The notes beneath the pieces were generated by a model. The model did no database searches and was not told the origin of the DNA. It worked only from the letters and a program-made list of their open reading frames with translations. Shown one piece after another: positions 26,761-40,360 of a DNA stretch of 64,000 bases. The DNA is from Montifringilla adamsi. Lineage: Eukaryota; Chordata; Aves; Passeriformes; Passeridae. Made by a program: the position numbers and the translations under genes. Where the stretch lies: contig JAGGNK010013558.1 in the NCBI GenBank assembly GCA_017590115.1, forward strand, positions 13,505,752-13,569,751. Reading direction: 5' to 3'. The stretch's first letter is position 1. Each line of letters opens with the position of its first letter.

Positions 26761-29700
26761 ACCCCTTCTGGATATTGATACAGAGAGCAGCATCTTAATT
26801 GAGTGGTTCATTCCTCAGTCAGAATAAGAAAAATAAAAAAACCTCCAAGCAACTGCTTTCTCATGTCAGAAACCCAGGACAATTTGCCATAATTCTGCTA
26901 ATTGCAATAGCATGGGGCTGGCAGAGATCTGACTTCTGCTGTTTCTCTCAAGGCTCGTCAAAGACAAGCTTGTCTTACTCAGACTCAGTGTTGGAAAAGC
27001 TCCTGGAGTCTCCAGATCTTAAACCCCAGGAAACATGAGGGAAGGGAAAGAGACCAGAGATCACCTACACTGTTCTCCTGTGGGTGACAATGGGAGGGCC
27101 CCATTGCCTGCAGGTCCAGCCAAGGAAATCTCTCTATTCCAATGAAAGTCTCCTCTGAAAGATCCCCTCCTGCCAAGCACATCCTCAGCTCTGACATCCC
27201 ACCCACAGGAGAGTCATAAAGGAGGTTTGTATAAGCAAGGAAACCACAGAGCTTGTTAACTGTCTGTTCCCTTCACAGGAGCTATCACAGCCAAATCCCA
27301 CCTCCAAAAGCTGCTCCCCCAGAGCGCTCCCAGCACGAAAACTAATGAAGCAGCAAATAGAGCAAAGAGCTGATGACATGGCCATAAAACTTGCTACTCT
27401 TGAAACACCTGGAAAACAGCAGGAGCGGCCCAAACCTATGGTTTACAGCATATCCAGTTACTTTGGAATTACTGTGCTAACTGCTATTAACAGAGCTCTG
27501 AAAGGAGTAGACAGAGCACTGGCCAGCCATGCTCCACACTCAACTGGCAGCCCCATTGGAGATCTCTGCACTCAGTTCAGCTGCTTCCCTTCATTCCTGA
27601 CTTCCAGCACCCCCATAACAGCTCAGTACCACCCAGTACAACTTACTGGTGCCCAGCTGCCCTTCTCTCTCTGCTCTTTCAGAGCTCCATGGTACAATTT
27701 CCCATGCCCTGCTAAACCTGTGTTAAGGACTCACAACCTCAGGTTCTCTCATATACCTCTTCCCAGGACCAGAACTGAGCTTAAGTCTTGAGACTCCTCA
27801 GGCCAACACTTAGGCAGCTCCTTTCCAGGTTCTGAGGAAGCTGCCCGAAAGCTCAGGTTAGCCATTTATCTCTGCAAAGCCCACATGACATATAACCTTC
27901 TCTGGGAATGTAAATAATAAAAAGGGAAAATAGAGGAGCCTTTTCCTGCTACATAAAGCCTTATCCAACAGATCATGTCTCCTTACACTGTGTTACATTT
28001 CAACATGCCCAGAATATAACATGGCATCAACAATACCCAAGGTGGGAGATTAAAGAACCACTGATTCCTCTTGCAAAACTTCGAGCAAAGAACCTTTGAA
28101 TGATAATTTTACTAATGCACCACCTAATTCCCATCTCTCCTCCTCTTCACTCATTTTTGATTGTGTATATATGAAAGAAAATGAGAGCTTTGTTCTTCCA
28201 GTCGTGCTAACTTGCTGCTTAATCTCCTGCCTCTAAGGGTCCTCCTCTAGTCATGTCATCGCCAAGGTTCACTAAGAGGTGGCTTTGATGTCACTAATCG
28301 TGACATCAACTGGGGAAAGAGAAGCCTGAAAGAAAAGAACAAAACCCCATTAACACAGCAGTGTCCCTCATCAAGGGGAGCACAGAAAGGAAATGAAAAG
28401 CAGTTCCAGATGCCCTGACCTGGGCTGCTGCTCTAAATTATTTCAAGCTGAGGTTTGAGCCATGCCATTTGTAAAGGGACAGGGCATTGAAATAATGCAG
28501 GGCTAAGATGTTTTTAAGGAGTAAAAGGGAATTATGTACACAGCATGTGAAAAATTCAGTCTAGGTCTGGATCTTGGGCTGGAACTTTCTGGCTGTGCCT
28601 CTGCATACCTCTCTTTCCTTTGCACAAGCCCAGGGCCATTAAGACAGAGGCTTCTTTTTCTGCTTTATGTACAGCATGCCTACCACTAGCATTACACAGA
28701 TCAAAGGGCCAAGTTTACCCCAGGATATAGTAGAGAAAAACCAAGAAAGCAAAACTTTTCCTTCCAACTTAATTAGCTGTTCCCACTACAGGCTGTTCTG
28801 TGTGTAATTGATGGGTAAACAGGAGGACCATCACATAGCTCTCCCATGCATGTCACAGCTGCTTCATGCCCTGGATCCTTCTGACATGCCCAAGGCTGCA
28901 GAGTTATGCAAAGCCAGAGAGAAGAGGGGATATGGAGTGATGCACAATGAATATATTAAAGTATATTTGTAAAAAACATCAAATACTGAGATCACAGAAA
29001 ACAATGAGCCTGATCTGAGGCAGAATCTGTATCAGATACTTTTCTCCCCTCCTAAAACTTTTCCACCAGTTGTCAGACTTTCAGTTGCCTTAAGACAGAA
29101 TAATTCTTCCCTGCCCATCTCCCCCTATCCCAGATTGCTGTCTCCTTGCTGTGCCTGGTTTTGGCTGGATGCTCCAAAAGCAGATACATCTTAATACAGA
29201 GGCAAAACACAGTCTAGCAGGATCAGCTGTTGTTTTCCAGAAATATCAGTGAGCTATTCCTTTCTTAAATATTTCTGTATTATATGTATTATTTCTATTA
29301 CCTATGGCAAAGAAATGAACATGAGAAATAATCTCAGCTGCCTGTTCCCTACCTTCATTGCTTGATGTGGGAGTTTCAGCCTCCAAGTTGCTTGGCAACC
29401 TTCTTTTGTGTACATGTTTTATGAATTCATTCACCTCTGAATCAGAGATGATCAGGGAGCTGAATATGGGTACAGACTGCTCAGCCTCAGTTCAGCTTGA
29501 CCTGCTACTACCGCTGGGTTTGAACTCCAGGAAATTGGTAAGCAAGTTGTCAAGGCTGTTTTGGGGAAGTTTCCAAAATACTAAGCTCTTAAACAGCAGG
29601 AACCACCATCATTATATAGCAGGATCTTCAGTATGACTGAAGGCAAAGGAAACCCACACAAACTAATTCCAGTTCAAATTGAAGCATTCCTCTTGGGGAA

Positions 29701-30894
29701 AGCTGGGGAACAACTGCACCTTATTTTCAACACTTAAACCCATGGAAAGCCTCCTGTAACCCTTTGCAAATTGCCTCAGATTGAAAGGAACGTCCCCATC
29801 CCAAGTGTGTGCACCTGCATTAGTCTAGCAGAAATTTCCAACCACTGCCCCATCCAGTCCTGGGTACACCCACTCAGCATTCACTGGCATATCCAGTGTC
29901 ACTCTGCACACCCTCTGAGCTGCTCAAATATCATCAGACTTCCAAACTGAAACCATGCAAATACCTTATTAAGCTGCTGTCAAGCAAGTTACCTGCATTT
30001 ACCTCCTCCCAGGGCTAGCAGAGGAATTCCTCTGCCTGGGTGCACCTCCCTCACCTGTGCTCACTGCTGCCATCCACCTCTGCTCCCCTCAGCCACATTC
30101 CCAGGGCATGAAACCAAGATGGGGGGACAGCTGGCTAGGAAAAAGTACCCTGATCCAAGAAGGATCAGGAAATTACATCAGATGAGATAATAATGCAAAG
30201 TAGTTGCAAAAATGGCAGCTCTCCTGGGACCCCCCCAGGCAATGCCACAGCTGAAGCAAGGAACACTCTCTTACTTCCCTCTGCTCAACCCAGTGAGAAA
30301 AACCAAATAGCTGCAGTGCTGTGCCCACTGCTGCCCACCACAGGTTTAAAAAACTGATGAAAACTGAAGAGATCATTGAAAATCATCAAATGTTTAGAAG
30401 TCTCAGGCTGAAAAATTGGAGAAAATGGGTTTCAGACATGGAAAGAAAAGGTGGAAAGAGAGGAAGGAGAAATAACCTTTAAATTGCAAAAGGCTGCTAT
30501 AAAAAGATTGCAATCATCTGTCCTCACTGCCCACTGGGACTAGGCTGCATAAAAAGAAACACAAGTTACTATCAGCTAAGACAACCTGTGGTGACCTGAC
30601 TGCCCTCACTGCTGTGCCTGAATGTTGGCCCTCCCTCCTGATGGGTCCTTGTTCATAAATCCTGTGCCTCCTCTACAGTACCCAAAGCAGTGCCAGCAGA
30701 GGCCTGTAGCCACATAAGTCATAGCAGCTCCTTTTGAAACTTGCCCCTTATTCCCTCTGGAACTAGTTCTCTGTTCTGAGGGCTGCTGGAATTACTATTC
30801 CAGTCCACAAGGCAGCTCTGCCACCTCCTGTGTTCTCTTTGATGCAAGGTGTCTGCTTACTACTTAATGTTAGCCATGTTAAACCATGTTGACC

Positions 30895-30918
30895 ATTAGC
30901 CGCTAATTAGTGGCTAAT
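30895..30918 (+). repeat. 24-base near-perfect palindrome around TAATTA
   Basis: ATTAGC at the left end pairs with GCTAAT at the right end around a central CTAATTAG; a single base pair mismatches on each side. The centre is a classic paired-homeodomain core. Confidence 0.8.
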
Positions 30919-33900
30919 CAGAAATTTCAGAAATATTTCATCATCATATTTTGACATCATTAGAGCTTCTTCCCACATACAGAACAGAATTATTTATGGA
31001 AAATTCTATCTTACCTGCTCATTTAGTGACAGTCTTGCTACTTCAAAACTGGAGTAATATAATTTCTGGGATTTCTCTCATCAGTAACAATCTTCCAAAG
31101 CCTCTTTATTACCCTTAAGATTGCCATTTCTCAGATTCTGCTTATGTATGCCTTGAAAGGTGTGAGCAGCAACCACTAAGATCAGCTCCAACACATGATC
31201 TAGGTAGCTGATGTAGGGAGCTCCAGATGATCTGTCAGAAGGCAGGCAAGGATCTATCACCCCCTGCTTCTATAACACACACATTATGGCTTTAATTTGT
31301 TCTGTGGCAGGAGGCAATTTCAGATACTCAAGTATTTTGTACTGCCATGGCCAGGCCATCAATCCATGTGTTTTTCAGTCAGCATGGGAGAAATGTAGAC
31401 TGTCTTGCAGAGATGCAAGGCTTCTGAGACCTGGCAAGCAGTAAAAAGCAGTATTTTCAAGTTAGGCATATATGTGACTTTCTCCTTCTAGGGTTTTTGC
31501 ACAAAGACAAAAAAGCTGAATTGAGAGAAGAGCTAGAACATTGCCCTGAACTGTCCCATGCCTAAAAGAAGGTGAAGGCAGGAGATGAGTACACAGAGAC
31601 CTGAAGGACAGCTGCTGTAACAGACAGAGTGCAGAGATACATGGAGCTATAAAATCCATGGGCTCTTTTCCGAGAGAAGGATTTCATCTGAAATGAAATC
31701 AGGCAGGAGGAGCAGACCGAAAAAGCTTCCATTGTCATAAAAATATCTCCCTGGGTAATCCACAGTGATGGAAAAAGGAAACCCTGATAATTTATGTGAC
31801 AGTTTAATGGGATTTTGGTGACATAGGATACTTTAGAAAGAATTTGCCCAAATAGGACAGACAGGAATTTAACAAGGCTTCAGCTCCGAACCAGCAATTT
31901 TTTCACCCCTTGCTTTTACATTTCATTCTACATACATTTCATTCACTCACAGCTCATCTTTCTCATTTGCAAGGCACATTTCAACACTTTCTGGTTAGAT
32001 CCCCCGCCAGAGAGGCTTCTGAGTATCTAATCCCTAAAGGGATCAAGCTGCCTTTGCACCTACAGGGCAGAGCATCACTGAGCTGTGAACTCTGAGTCAT
32101 GAACTGCCCTCTGGCCACGTCCCCTGCTCTGTGGATGGCACTAATATCTTCTGTTTGGAACTTAAGGGCAGCAGATGGACAGTCTGGAGCAGGAGGTGCT
32201 GGCAGAGGGGACGCCCCCAGAACACACTCCAGGAATAAATGGCTTTCACACAGAGTGAGTAATGCCTCAGTCCCCATCTCCTGCCTGTGGGGGACACAGC
32301 CTTCACCCCCAGCACAACACCCCTGCCCTTCACTGCCATGGCTCCCAGAGCAGGCTCAGTGCAAGAGGAATCGCTCAGAGTGCCAAACACGGGTGAATCC
32401 GGGGTTAATGGCATGAAACTCCACAAAGGAACATTTAGACTGAATATCAGAGAGTTACACTAAAAAGTCTCCCCTGTGGAGAGGTGGAAGTTAACATTAA
32501 AACCACATTGCCCAGAGCACAAGAAGTCATTTTGTACACAACAACCCTGCAGTGGCTGGGGACAGAAATAACCCAACAGGAATTTGTTTTCTTTGCTAAT
32601 TTAAATGGATCCAGTTAAGAAGCCCAAGTTTTGCTAATTTCTCCTTCTGGGAAATCCAGGCATGAAAGAAATGGTGAAAAATTGGGTGAAGATCTCAATA
32701 TTTTGTCCACTCTGAGATGAACTTAGAACTTGCCTGTGAGCCCTAAATTGTGCATGAGAAACAGAGCACCCGCCAGTGTTTCTTTCACTGCTGGGAATAA
32801 CAGCCAAGTTGAACAGTTTAACATAAGTTTAAGTTGTGTAGCACTTAAAGCTGTTCTGCTCTACAGAAGACAAAGTCTATAGTTTATTCTAAAAATGTTC
32901 TTTACTCTTTATGCAGTACTTATTTAAAACCCACCTATTACCACCTACAGCATAAAGAAATGTTTATTCTTAAATATGTGTTGTGCTTTTAAGTGACAGA
33001 GATCCATCTCTCCCTGACTTGAAGTCTTCCTCAGGGAATGACTTGAAAGTAGTAAAATATATTAAAAGAAAGTACAATCAGAGCCTCTCATTGTCAAAGT
33101 GATAAAATATCAATTTTGTTAAGATAAAAAGCATTACAGATTGCCTCTGATGGTAACAATTAAATTTTTGGTCTTCACTTGATTTGATATTTATCGCTCA
33201 TTGCCCCAGAATCAGTCAAGCAGGGAATGTTTCTTAAAAATAATATTATTCTGTATTTTTCCTGGAGTAAGCAAACTATAAGAATTTTAAATTGTATGTT
33301 TCCTTACATATAAAAAAACCCAGAGGAAGGAGGAAATAAACAGAAAGTCTACAAAAAACCTTCCACTACTTCATTATGTCAACAGCTTCAGAGTAAAGGA
33401 CCTTCTGCAGGTTGATCTCATTTGTGGCATCACTAAATTGACTTCTGCATTATTGCTGTCTAAGTCTATCCTAAATCTTGAAACTACACTGTCCAGAGCT
33501 GATCCCAAAGGAAATTCTTGCTTTCCACAAACAAGAGATCAATGAGGTTCAACAGTCTCCAAATTTTGAATAATGAATCTTGTCTTCATGGCAAGGTCTT
33601 AGATGAACTCCCCAAATACGTGAGCAAAAGAACACAAATAAGGGGTAAACATAAAAGGTCTTTCAGTCAGATCATCAACAGAGCAAAACTGATGCTGGCC
33701 CCAAGATCTTGTATCATGACATAAGCAGCACCATGCTCCATCCCTTAGACTGCATGATGTGTTGTGTGACAGACCATGAGCAGAACATAAGTTTTCCAGG
33801 AGAAGCAGCAGAGATGAGCCCTGAGGTTCCCAACCAAGTTCATAATGTATTTTTTTTCCAAGCAGTCCTACTATTGAGATATCCTAGAGATGAAGAAGGA

Positions 33901-35039
33901 ATCAGCCTCATATAGCACAAGTACCAGAGTACTTGACAAAACTAGGTGGAACAAAATTTGCCCCTACATAAAGCAGATAACATGCAGAAACTTCAGTCTG
34001 TGGAAAGACACACTAAGCAGTCAGTAAGATCTTCCCTTCAGATGCCAGCAAAATGATGTCTAATGGATGATGTCTTCCTGCATCAATCACTGCAGGGACC
34101 AGAGTGTCAAGTGAGGAAGAGTCGTCTGTTTGAGGAAATAAGATGATAGGGAGATTAGGGTGAAGAAAAAAGTTATTTTTATCCCCACAAGTTGCTACAA
34201 AGCATAGAAAAAGGTTCTCGTGAATAAAGGAGTCAGGCTGCAGAACAGTCCTGGCAGCCCCAGAAGAAACAGAAAAGAAACATGAGATGTCCTTCTTCGG
34301 CACCCCATGTATCACTGCAAAAGTGGGAGTTTTCATAGAGGGGAGCTTTTAGTTCTTCATAGTTTCATAAGTGATATTAAATTTATTTCAAAAGCATTTT
34401 CCAGAAGGTTCTTTCAGGAAAATAATTTAACAGCACAATTGCTAGCTTCTAATCAGTTTGAATTTCTGATGTGTAGTGCACAGACTGACTTCATAAAGCT
34501 GATAACTGTGATGTTTCCTCAGTCCCAGTGCTTTCTTGCACTTTCACCCCAACACTTCCACAGCAGAACTTTGAACTTTTCCAGCTGACCCTGCCCCAGA
34601 ATCCTTCCATTTATATCTCTTTCACTCGATACAGCCTACACAATCCACAGCATGAGCTCCTCTCTCAACGTGCCATAAGAAACACTCATATCAAAACCAT
34701 TATATTCCAGAACGTTCACAGCCACTTCATCTCCTGCTCTGTAAACTCTGAGTGCTTTTAAAAGAAACACTTATTTATATAGAAGAAAATCCCTGTAAAT
34801 CATGGTCATGACAAGCTAATAGCTGGCATTGCAAAGATGATTTATCTTCTTGCTGTATCTAACAAAGCTTCTGATGTTAATACCTTGTTTTCAAAATATG
34901 AAGAGACTTCTAACTGATGTTTTCTAACTGCAAGAATATGCAGCTAATGAAAAACGCATTACATCAAAAAATAACCTTCTCCTGCCACCTAACACTGCCA
35001 TCAACTCTCAAAATAAAAGGATCTCCTTGAGTTATTTCT

Positions 35040-35420
35040 TTCCTCTGTATTACTTAGGGTGCTTCCCTCATGGGTGAAGAAATCAACCATGCAGTCTCAC
35101 TGCCTGTTTATAATGCAAATCCATTTTAGGGTTTGCATGCATTACCTGTGTGTTTTAATTTGATATATTTTATTTGATTTCTGCCTATTAAATTACATTT
35201 GAGGCAGGTTATATGGCCTCATGGGGAGCACTACCCTTTGTGCAAACAGTAATTTTATTGGGGCTGAGCCTAATTTCACATTACATTTTGATAGGCTGGA
35301 AAACAAGGTCATGGTGTCTGCGTGGCAAGTGATGGCCCAACTGGTGGGAGAGACTTTTGATAAGCTAGAAGGAGGATCCTGGGAGTGTTGTGATTTAAAG
35401 TGTATGATCTAAGATATGAA
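35040..35420. promoter_or_regulatory. Candidate conserved enhancer with paired octamer-like sites
   Basis: Inference. A perfect POU octamer ATGCAAAT (35113-35120) faces an inverted octamer-like GTTTGCAT (35131-35138), followed by ATTAAATTACATTTGAGG, AACAGTAATTTTATTGGGG, a nuclear-receptor half-site AAGGTCA and CTTTTGATAAG. No repeats occur across the stretch. The mixture is enhancer-like but unproved. Confidence 0.35.
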
Positions 35421-38043
35421 ATTAAGGAGCAAGCCATCAGTGATGAGCTGTTCCAAGTCTATTGACAGGCATTCTCCATAGCTGGCAGGGCCATCACCTT
35501 TGCCAGCACAGAAACTGTTAAGCACCTCACTACATGCTTATTACTCATTCAATTGTTCGCAATGGCTAAAAATGGGGAGAATAGGGATATTGGGGACACC
35601 ACAGCCCTTGACAAGCCCAGAGCCCTTCATCTGTCTCTTGCTTACTCTTTCAGCCCCTGGCCAGTAGCTCTTTTTGAAGCACAATTCCCACGAGTTGAGT
35701 TGTGCCTCATGGTGACCCTCTAGCTGTTGTTTTTGTGCCCTTTCAAAATGCTTGACAGGACTGTCACAGAAGGAGCTAGGCATCTGGAAGCTGTGGCAGA
35801 CACGATATGACCTGATTCATAAAACACAGCTAAACAGCTTGGGCTGCCAGAGGCCAGGATTTACAGGACTGAGCTTAAAAATGGCCTTCAACGCCTGCTC
35901 TGCTAAATGCACTTCCCTACTGCACACAATAACAATTCCCAAGTTGTGAGGGTGACCTGCAGCACTGTGAAGTAACAAAGCTGACGAGGCACTAGAGACA
36001 CTAATCTTGTTACAGCCTGCACTGTCCACTGCTGCTCAGGACAGGAGAGGAATGACCCCAGCTCTGGCTGCACCTTTTGCATGTGGCTACAGAGGTAGGA
36101 AGGACTTAAAGGAAAAAAAATTAAAAAGATTTTTTTCAGAAATTTTTTCAGAAATTCCCCATCACAGCAAGCACAAAGGAAAAAAATGAAGCCAGAGATA
36201 GTTTCTTCTGTCTGATCCACTACAGCCTCATTTTTACAATAAAAGCATCTCTGCATTTTTATTTCCAGCAGGCACAGCCTGATTAGCAAGGAATTTAAGG
36301 ACTTTCTGCCCTCCCATCCATCTACCTATTTTCTTCATCTCTCCTTCAATCACTAGTTACAGCCTTCTGTTAGGTGCTCACCATGGGACAAAAACATCCT
36401 CTGGGAGACCTGTCAAAGTCACTCTGATGCCAGTGATAATGAATTCCACCTCACTCATCTTCTCTGGAAGCACTTCATAGACTGAAGATTACATGTTTCA
36501 AGTGTGTTCCAAGTTATGAAGGTAAGGATTTACAGAAAAATCAAGTTGCCCAAGGATGAAATACAAATCAATCAGAGCTTCAGAGCTGGAAGCTCAACAG
36601 CTGTTTCCCAAGCTCCAGTCAAAGAATTCTGTGCCATCCACATTCACCCTAGAAGTGATTTTCTATATAATCCATTACTTTAAATCACTTCCTCCTCTTT
36701 TCATTAGCTATGAAAATTAATTGAGTTGTGCACTTAGACATAATCAGGAAAGCCTCTCTCAGTCATGTTATTTGTCCTATATCAAGATCAGCTGCCATTT
36801 TCATTCTGGAACCCACCCATCCTTCCCAAAATTATCAAGCACATACACATTTGCAGAGTGCTATGGTATTCCTTTATCCATGACTATCAATTCATGTTTT
36901 CAGACTAGGGAAAAAGCAAAAGATGATATGAAAGTGGTAAGGGAAGAATGAGGAAATAAAAGAGTGTAGTAGGTCTCGCTGGTTCTTAAAAAAAAGAAAG
37001 TCCCTAAGTTGTCCACAAATCCTTCCTCTGTGGGCCAAGACATATCTCCAATCCCATTCTGACTTCATTTATTCGTCACCTCTGCCCACATCATGTTTTA
37101 ATAAAAATTTCAACATATTTAATTTAACCTCTTTATTTCAAAGCACCCAGGCTAAGCTAGAAATAATTTCAAAAGAGTTTGTTAAACAAATTCAAGGGGG
37201 AGGAAAAAAAAGAGTAAGAGCTTATAAAAAAATTGCCAAATGGCAAGGAAAATAACTTTTTTTCCCCCCACACAGCTAAGAAGCACAACAATTACAACTG
37301 ATAGAGAAAATTAAATTCTAAGCGCATTGGTGATTTAATAGATATCATTTTCCAAGTGTTACAGCCACATAAGTGCCCTGAAATGATACAGAAGTCCAAG
37401 TTTAGCTGTCTGGGAACACTGGTGCACTTTGCAGTATCTACCATGTCACTCGTCAGCTCGTTGATCTTATCAGCACATTTGCAGTCTGAGCAGAGCAGCT
37501 GTCCCCACTTGGCTTTTATTTCTATTTCTGCATTAGAAACAGGTGGGCAAGCTCAGAGAGCTAACAAGTTTCTTTTTGATGTAGAGATGGACAAAACCTC
37601 TCATTAACAGAATGGCCTTTTAAAAATCATTATGGGGTATTTTTAGTCCCATTTCATTTCAGTATTTCTGTATAATTGCAGCCCATTAATCACAAATGCT
37701 TGTTTCTAGAATCTGTCAGTTATAGGCAACAAGTGGTAGCAGCCTGTGGCATCTGCAAACTACTACTTTCAACATATTGCTGGTTTATTTTACTGGGATA
37801 AGATTGGCTGTATCAGTCACACAGGAATGAATCTCATTCTCCAATTACAGAAATTAAACTCAGTTAAACAGGTCAGGCAGAAGTCCGCATAGACCCTCCC
37901 AGCAAAATCAACTTACAAGTGGGAATTAGAAATAGCAGGTGTTCAGAATTCCAGATACAAAACCAGGAGAAAAACAAACGCGTACCATGTATTGCAAATA
38001 TGCCTCCTCGCTCAGTAATGCTCTTGGATAGATTAATATTAAA

Positions 38044-38097
38044 ATCAGCACATAGAAATAGCATTTGATTAAGATCAGCACATAGAAATAGTGTTTG
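38044..38097 (+). repeat. 30-base tandem duplication
   Basis: ATCAGCACATAGAAATAG occurs at 38044 and 38074. The units are 30 bases, with few mismatches in the second half (GCATTTG versus GTGTTTG). Confidence 0.88.
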
Positions 38098-40289
38098 CTA
38101 CATTTCACAAAAGTGTGGAGCCCCTTCGCATAGATGTGGGCAGAGTAGCTGAACAAACTATCTGCTTGCAGCTCTGGCAAACATGCACTAAAGCTGTTCC
38201 ATACAATCCAAACAACTCCAGGCATTCCTAATGCATGAGTAGCTAGGTCAGCCTTTATCAGACAAAAATGCATAGCTTGGAACATTAAATCCAGAAATTA
38301 GATTGTTGTTTTCCAGAAAGTTTTCAAAGCCTTGAGGTATCAGCTGAATGACTTTTCTATTTTCAAGTCAGACACAGTAGACAATGTCTCCAAACCAGCC
38401 AGCCAAGATATAAAAGCACCAAGAAAATTCCCAGTTTAGAAGGATAAAGGTGAAAGCAGCATGAAAGTTATAACACCACCCACACTGTTTCCCAACAGTC
38501 TGTTAGTTCTGGGTGTTGAGGAAGGGTTTGCCTGTGAAGCTGAAGCCTATTGTTAGAGTGAGAAATTCAGGAGTCACAGGAGCATCAAAACTCTACCTCA
38601 GAGTAGCAGAGCTCCCTGTTAGCAGGACACACTCTGGGTTCTGGCACAGCCTAGCAGCTCTTTAACACAAACTGTGCAAGACTTGACAAACTGTCCCTGA
38701 GCTGAGCTCCCAAACTAAAAGCAATGGTTTGCTAGAAGAGTGGCAGACCCTGCGTTTTGCCAACTCTGCCCAATCTTGCCATCCAAAATAGTTCGTTCCC
38801 ACAAGATCGTCAGCCATCAGAAAGCAATGTGTATCTACCTCAATCTGTGTATCAGCACAGCTTTTCTGGAACAGAAAAGGAAAAAATATTGAACCAGAAA
38901 CAAAAACTGCTCTCTGAGATGGCAGGAGTGGCTGTGTGGGTCTGACAGCAGCTGGTACATGTGCTGCACCCCCTGGGATTTCCAGCCACAGATTACTCTT
39001 CCACAAGGCCAACCTGCCAGCTGTCCTGCTCCCAAATCTCTGAGCACAGCTTGCCTAGCAGTTATCAATGAGGAGGTACAACCAAACAGAAAGGAGAACA
39101 ACTGGCCACATTTCTACTGTTAGAAAATGACAATTTCTTATCTTACAGAAGGCTTGAACCTGAGCAACTTCTTACTGACCTTTTAATTCAAGGAGCAAGA
39201 GTGATTCACAGACTGCCCCACTATCCACACCTTCAGCACTACTGACCAGAAACACCTGCTTGAACACAGGTGTCCAAACCCAGCCGCCTTCAAGAGAACC
39301 CACTTTGTACATCAGCAGGTGCTCCAGACCTTCTGAGGTGTGAAAAACAGCCACCCTGTGTAATATGACACATGACCAACTGGGCAATATTGTGGCCAGA
39401 TGAAGGAACCCCTTCCTGACCTTGGCTTTTTCCTTGAGGCACAGGCATTGACTCTTCACACCTTGGTAAGCACATGGAATATTAATAGGAGTGATCTCCA
39501 GTGACAGTCTGACCCTAAAATTATTTCCTCCCTCTCACAGCCCATCTCTGCCACATTAAGGAGAGACTTTTCAACTCAAAAGCTTCTCTGGCTGACATAC
39601 ACAGTACCACAGTGACCTTTTAGCACATTCCCCACAGGACTACAATTTATGGCCTGGCATGGGAAATGTGCCACTCACAGAAACACGCTGATTTGGGGGG
39701 GTTTTGCCACACATTAATTTGAAGCTGATCATAGAAACCCAGTAGCAGTTTAATGCTTGTTCACCATTTGAGGGAGAAAGAGCTGCCTGGGGGCTCTGCT
39801 GGGCTGTATTTCAATACTTTGATTGGCCATTGGAAACACAACACCTGCAGGCTTCTCACAAACTGTTTCCACCTAAGGGAGAGAAGATTATTTTTTTGCC
39901 CTTCTGTTAAGGCAAGAATTTGGGCAACTTAGCACTCATATAGAAGCTTGCAGGTCCACTGCAATGAGAACTGGTTCTGGGGTGTTTTAAGACAGGCATA
40001 TTCCAAGCAGCTGACTATAAATTTCCAAAGCAATATAAGAAATACATACAACCAAACCATTTTGAGTTTCATTGATAACTTTCAATGCCTTGTAGCAAAA
40101 ATGCAAGTAGAACCACACTCCTGTGAGAAGACCCTTCTGAGACACTTGACAAACCAATCAAGAAATAAAATAATTGACTAAGATATGCTAATTTAGATTT
40201 TCAAGATGTTTAATTCATTAGTGCATCAGAAAAGGCTGTTATGTTCTGGAAGTCTGGAGCATTGCCAGCCTTAATCTCTACTGAGACAG

Positions 40290-40360
40290 TCACAGAATAT
40301 CTTGGGTTGGAAGGGACCCACAAGGATCATCAAGTCCAGCTCCTGATGTTCTAGCCCACG
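40290..40360 (-). mobile_element. CR1 LINE 3'-end fragment
   Basis: It reads TCACAGAATATCTTGGGTTG, GAAGGGACCCACAAGGATCA and TCAAGTCCAGCTCCTG, the reverse complement of the last 70 bases of CR1. Similarity fades after about 40360. Confidence 0.88.

Noticed and set aside
27345..27791. 148-codon plus-strand open frame starting MKQQIEQRADDMAIKLATLE
   Set aside because: The first 50 residues look protein-like, but the rest is Ser/Pro-rich random sequence. I cannot assign a family and see no conservation evidence.
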